Positions 62,101 through 64,000 of a stretch of DNA of 64,000 bases are shown piece after piece (within the stretch, counting starts at the first letter, position 1; each line of letters starts with the position of its first letter). A program made the position numbers and the translations under genes. Origin of the DNA: Cyanobacteria bacterium SIG26. GTDB taxonomy: Bacteria; Cyanobacteriota; Vampirovibrionia; Gastranaerophilales; Gastranaerophilaceae. The notes under the pieces were generated by a model. That model had not been told where the DNA came from, searched no databases, and was given only the letters and a program-made list of their open reading frames with translations. The stretch spans positions 206,506 to 270,505 of the forward strand of contig SUTS01000001.1 of NCBI GenBank assembly GCA_015152555.1, in the 5' to 3' direction.

Positions 62101-64000
62101 TTATTAGTATTCAAGTTTGCAAATGTTTTTGTTTCCACACTGCTATTGATTAAATCAATTACAGAATTTTGAATTGTGTAATTACCATCGTTATAAGTAT
62201 CATTAGCTAATGTAACTGTTGAATCATTAATTATCACATTATTACCAGAAACATTAGTAATATCATTACCTAACGCATAATTACCGCCATTGAATTGTGC
62301 GGTTGCATTTGCATTTTCAAATAAGAATGACACTTTTGAACTACTATCAAGAGTAATGCCTGTATTACCAGACGCTGCTGTGTAGTTCAACTTACCAGCA
62401 CCAATACTAATATTAAAGTCAATAGCATCACCAAGTTGCGCACCTTCAATATTTAATTGGTTGCCATAAATATTAACATCACCGGTAAATCCTGCATTAT
62501 CAGCAGCATTAAACGTCATAATGCCATCGCCGGAATAATTCAAACTGCCAGAACCGCTAACATTTTTTAATATTGCATCTTTATCAGCAGTATAATTTAA
62601 TGCAGCTCCCCCAGCCAAATATGTTGAACCGTTGATATATGAATTATAATTATCATCAATAATTCCAACAGTACCACCGTTAACTGTTAATGTGCCTGTA
62701 TAGCCAGAGTTATCTCCTGATAGCACCAAACTATTCATTGAATCATAAACACCATTAACGGCAATATCACCACTACCTGTTAATGTATTAATTAAAACAT
62801 TTTGGCCTTGAGCGACGTTCAAAACTAACGAAGAATCAACATCAACGCTAACAGCTCCGCTTACAAATGAATCAGATTCTCCATTATCAGAGAAACTTAC
62901 AACACCATCTATGATATTAAAATCGCCTGTAAAATTAGTATTATTACCGCTTAAAGTTAATGAACCACTATTAATAATTACATTACCATTGCCGGCAATA
63001 CCACTTGATACAATATTAGCTCCACCAAATGTTACATCAGCTCCACCAGCAACATAAATATCATTTGCACCGGTATTATCACTATTGTTCATGAATTGAG
63101 AATCACTAATAGCAACATCAGAACCTGCATATACCGCACCACCTAATCCGGCAGTTGATTTGTTACCAGTGAATTTAGCATTTTCTATGCTTACAGTATT
63201 TGCCAATGCAATATTAATTGCACCACCGTTATCAGTAGCCGTATTATCAGCTAATATTGTATTAATTACTGATAATTTCGCATTTGCATTATCAACATTA
63301 ACTACCGCACCACTTCCAGTTTTATTAGCGTTAATAATTTTTACACTATCAAGAGTTACTTCAGTCGCATTTGTTAAATCTAAACCGCTATATTGGTTTT
63401 GGTAATTAATAGTAGAAATTTTATCACCATCAATAACACCACCGATTGTAAATGCACCTGCAGATGTATTACCAGTATTAGCTATAACAGTGTAGACTGC
63501 ATCTGCATTTGTTGTGCTAAATGTTCTTGCATCAGAACCAAATGCAGTTGTTGTATTAATTAATGCTAATGTATCACCTTGAGTTGTTGTATCGTATACT
63601 TCTTGTGTATCTTTAGTAAATTTAATTATAGCATTATTTAATACACTAGCTGTTGTTGTAACTGTTTTAGTTATTTCAGTATTTGAGAATTCATCAGTCC
63701 ATTTAACGTCTTTATTAGTCAAATCAACAGATTCATAACGTTTAGTCACAACTTGTTTATTTAATTCATCAGCAACATTTGTACCTAATGCCAAATTGTA
63801 GTTATTAATATTTGATGCATCAAGAACCTTGACTTCATAACTGTAATTATCTGCACTATTTTCTGTTAAGTTTATATCGGTTAAAGTTAATGTGCCATTC
63901 TGTGCTATCGTTGCATTAATTACATCACTTACAGGGGTTGAACCGCTTAAGTCTACATCGATACTCGCGTTTCCACTGCCAGTTAATGTGCCTACGGTAT
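59163..64000 (-). CDS. Giant autotransporter with Pmp-like passenger (5' end outside window)
   Basis: The frame stays open to the window edge, so the true start lies beyond 64000 and at least 1611 codons are visible; the TTG at 63794 is not the start. The passenger is a beta-helix with FxxN/GGA[IV] repeats of the chlamydial polymorphic outer membrane protein type (FTGNKSTAGLGGAVYA; MSGNTSDGLGGAIYT) and repeats of about 65 residues with G-x-N-x-x-F-x-G-D-L-N-I. The last 300 residues form the C-terminal beta-barrel (GMWVKPFTTFEKVN, NGVSLSGGFRWLIG). About 28 residues, rich in Lys and Thr, follow the last strand, which is unusual because barrels normally end there. Long units appear duplicated. 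Ended by a strong terminator. Confidence 0.9.
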   Translation of the reverse strand, partial: TVGTLTGSGNASIDVDLSGSTPVSDVINATIAQNGTLTLTDINLTENSADNYSYEVKVLDASNINNYNLALGTNVADELNKQVVTKRYESVDLTNKDVKWTDEFSNTEITKTVTTTASVLNNAIIKFTKDTQEVYDTTTQGDTLALINTTTAFGSDARTFSTTNADAVYTVIANTGNTSAGAFTIGGVIDGDKISTINYQNQYSGLDLTNATEVTLDSVKIINANKTGSGAVVNVDNANAKLSVINTILADNTATDNGGAINIALANTVSIENAKFTGNKSTAGLGGAVYAGSDVAISDSQFMNNSDNTGANDIYVAGGADVTFGGANIVSSGIAGNGNVIINSGSLTLSGNNTNFTGDFNIIDGVVSFSDNGESDSFVSGAVSVDVDSSLVLNVAQGQNVLINTLTGSGDIAVNGVYDSMNSLVLSGDNSGYTGTLTVNGGTVGIIDDNYNSYINGSTYLAGGAALNYTADKDAILKNVSGSGSLNYSGDGIMTFNAADNAGFTGDVNIYGNQLNIEGAQLGDAIDFNISIGAGKLNYTAASGNTGITLDSSSKVSFLFENANATAQFNGGNYALGNDITNVSGNNVIINDSTVTLANDTYNDGNYTIQNSVIDLINSSVETKTFANLNTNNTGVKLDVNFNGPNSHTADRLVANAGGSAISVALTSLNIQNINENGLGGPHTINVLGGELSFDQEKSIDTWATSAYVYDVVAKGQDLILTAQKAEDADSLKSMNDKDGNRGFQFIDEDMNNSEGSYTVGGDLGPAAGGSFVVNGSTSGNTVINGNGNSLFEITNDTDLNVNDVTINGANNDQGGSVVNANNDSANIKLNNVVANNNTSSGNGGAINNTESESFEINGGSMSGNTSDGLGGAIYTKDDMTVTNTDFGDNFHKDGENDIYIDGQDTEFTYIVTIDKGNSTISSGIAGDGSFNKTGDGDMTLSGNNKDFTGDLNVGGGDVTFEQGKADDSYISGTTNIGKDSSVTIDNNYSDVSSNGFSGLGDLNKEGDYDLALGGDNSGFKGDLNINDGSVSFDADNDKYISGSTNIGKDASLNITNDEKDFTLSGVTGEGTIDKSGEGALVLGGNNSDFKGDLNIGGGSLGFVAGSTLGAINNATFADGVSLNLQNTIVVKDAQGNYGTYPNPPSLENLYFNNLTVNGNVDFRIDVDLKNQSADKVGAGTFNGGHLVINKGGLNVVTDSLLKDTNVQIAYGALAKGDNIILGKDAQSVMGPIQRYDVTYGGGYLGFSRVGGDTPTINNINPAVMASSVATQVGGHLTQLETLHSGFYHMDRYSKYPQMLRMTAEKGNVYALNDTPVYRKGQLPETSNGMWVKPFTTFEKVNLKGGIGVSSVTYGSLYGGDSELYNLGNGFKGVISTFVGYNGSHQSYNGISMNQQGGTLGMTGTLYRGNFFTGLTVSAGASAGEAYTQYGRDSFAMMTSGIANKTGYNWEINDGKVIVQPSLFLGYTFVNTFDYTNSAGVRIDSDPLHAIQVIPGVRVIGNTASGWQPYLGVDMVWNIMGETNVMAQDVRLPQLSVKPYVQYGVGVQKTWGEKFTAFFQTMIRNGGRNGVSLSGGFRWLIGKDPAEKTEKANGAKKRTTIKTQTNKKTNL

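Noticed and set aside
63792..63794. TTG as start of the autotransporter
   Set aside because: The same frame continues without a stop through 64000 with the same repeat-type composition, and there is no signal peptide or ribosome site at this TTG.

Overview
The window is AT-rich DNA (about one third G+C) from an anaerobic, fermentative bacterium with a Gram-negative-type envelope. The best-fitting lineage is the non-photosynthetic relatives of Cyanobacteria (Gastranaerophilales / Melainabacteria). Three things point there: atpD-atpC (F1 beta and epsilon) stand apart from the other ATP synthase genes, as in cyanobacteria and chloroplasts; there is a homologue of the cyanobacterial Fe-S protein LdpA; and bifunctional AdhE, an ADP-forming acetyl-CoA synthetase and two rubrerythrins occur without any visible aerobic respiration gene. 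An AsmA-like giant, a TolC-type protein and a large autotransporter show an outer membrane. The lineage call is an inference from gene content, not from a database search.

Layout. 1-5.4 kb: the tail of a dihydrolipoamide dehydrogenase, small unknown genes, aroQ, a degenerate histidine kinase coupled to an orphan MalK-type ATPase, and a small gene with a structured 3' region. 5.4-15.5 kb: a LysM protein, then one minus-strand operon asmA-like / unknown / prmC / bioF / bioG / bioC. 15.7-24.3 kb: a split chromate transporter pair, atpDC with a coupled membrane protein, a uridine-kinase-family gene, ADP-forming acetyl-CoA synthetase and a radical SAM protein. 24.4-35.2 kb: two zinc dehydrogenases, GT2 glycosyltransferase plus tagD, an organophosphate antiporter, a DEDDh exonuclease, thioredoxin and a GH77-like protein. 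35.2-43.9 kb: reverse rubrerythrin, a TPR protein, pepA, a rhodanese, a repeat-rich intergenic region and adhE behind a consensus CRP-type site. 43.9-64 kb: a 1176-residue helical protein, tRNA-Ser(GCU), a bifunctional nuclease, small unknown genes, rubrerythrin, ldpA with a HAD phosphatase, a periplasmic-binding-domain/TolC fusion, a kinase-like protein and the 3' part of a giant autotransporter that runs off the right edge.

Two patterns recur across the window. First, eight otherwise unrelated proteins carry a short motif [V/I/Q]-[S/N/T]-F-x-[G/A/E] near the N-terminus (VNFKG, VSFKG, VNFCA, QNFNG, VSFGA twice, VSFQG, ITFGE) and none has a classical signal peptide. This looks like an undescribed sorting, anchoring or processing tag and is the best candidate for a new system here. 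Second, several genes have a TATAAT-like -10 box only 6-7 nt before the ATG and no Shine-Dalgarno sequence, so they are probably expressed as leaderless mRNAs, beside other genes with strong AGGAG sites.

Many transcription units end in near-perfect hairpins with T-runs, often shared by convergent genes. No rRNA, CRISPR array, insertion sequence, prophage or replication origin was seen.
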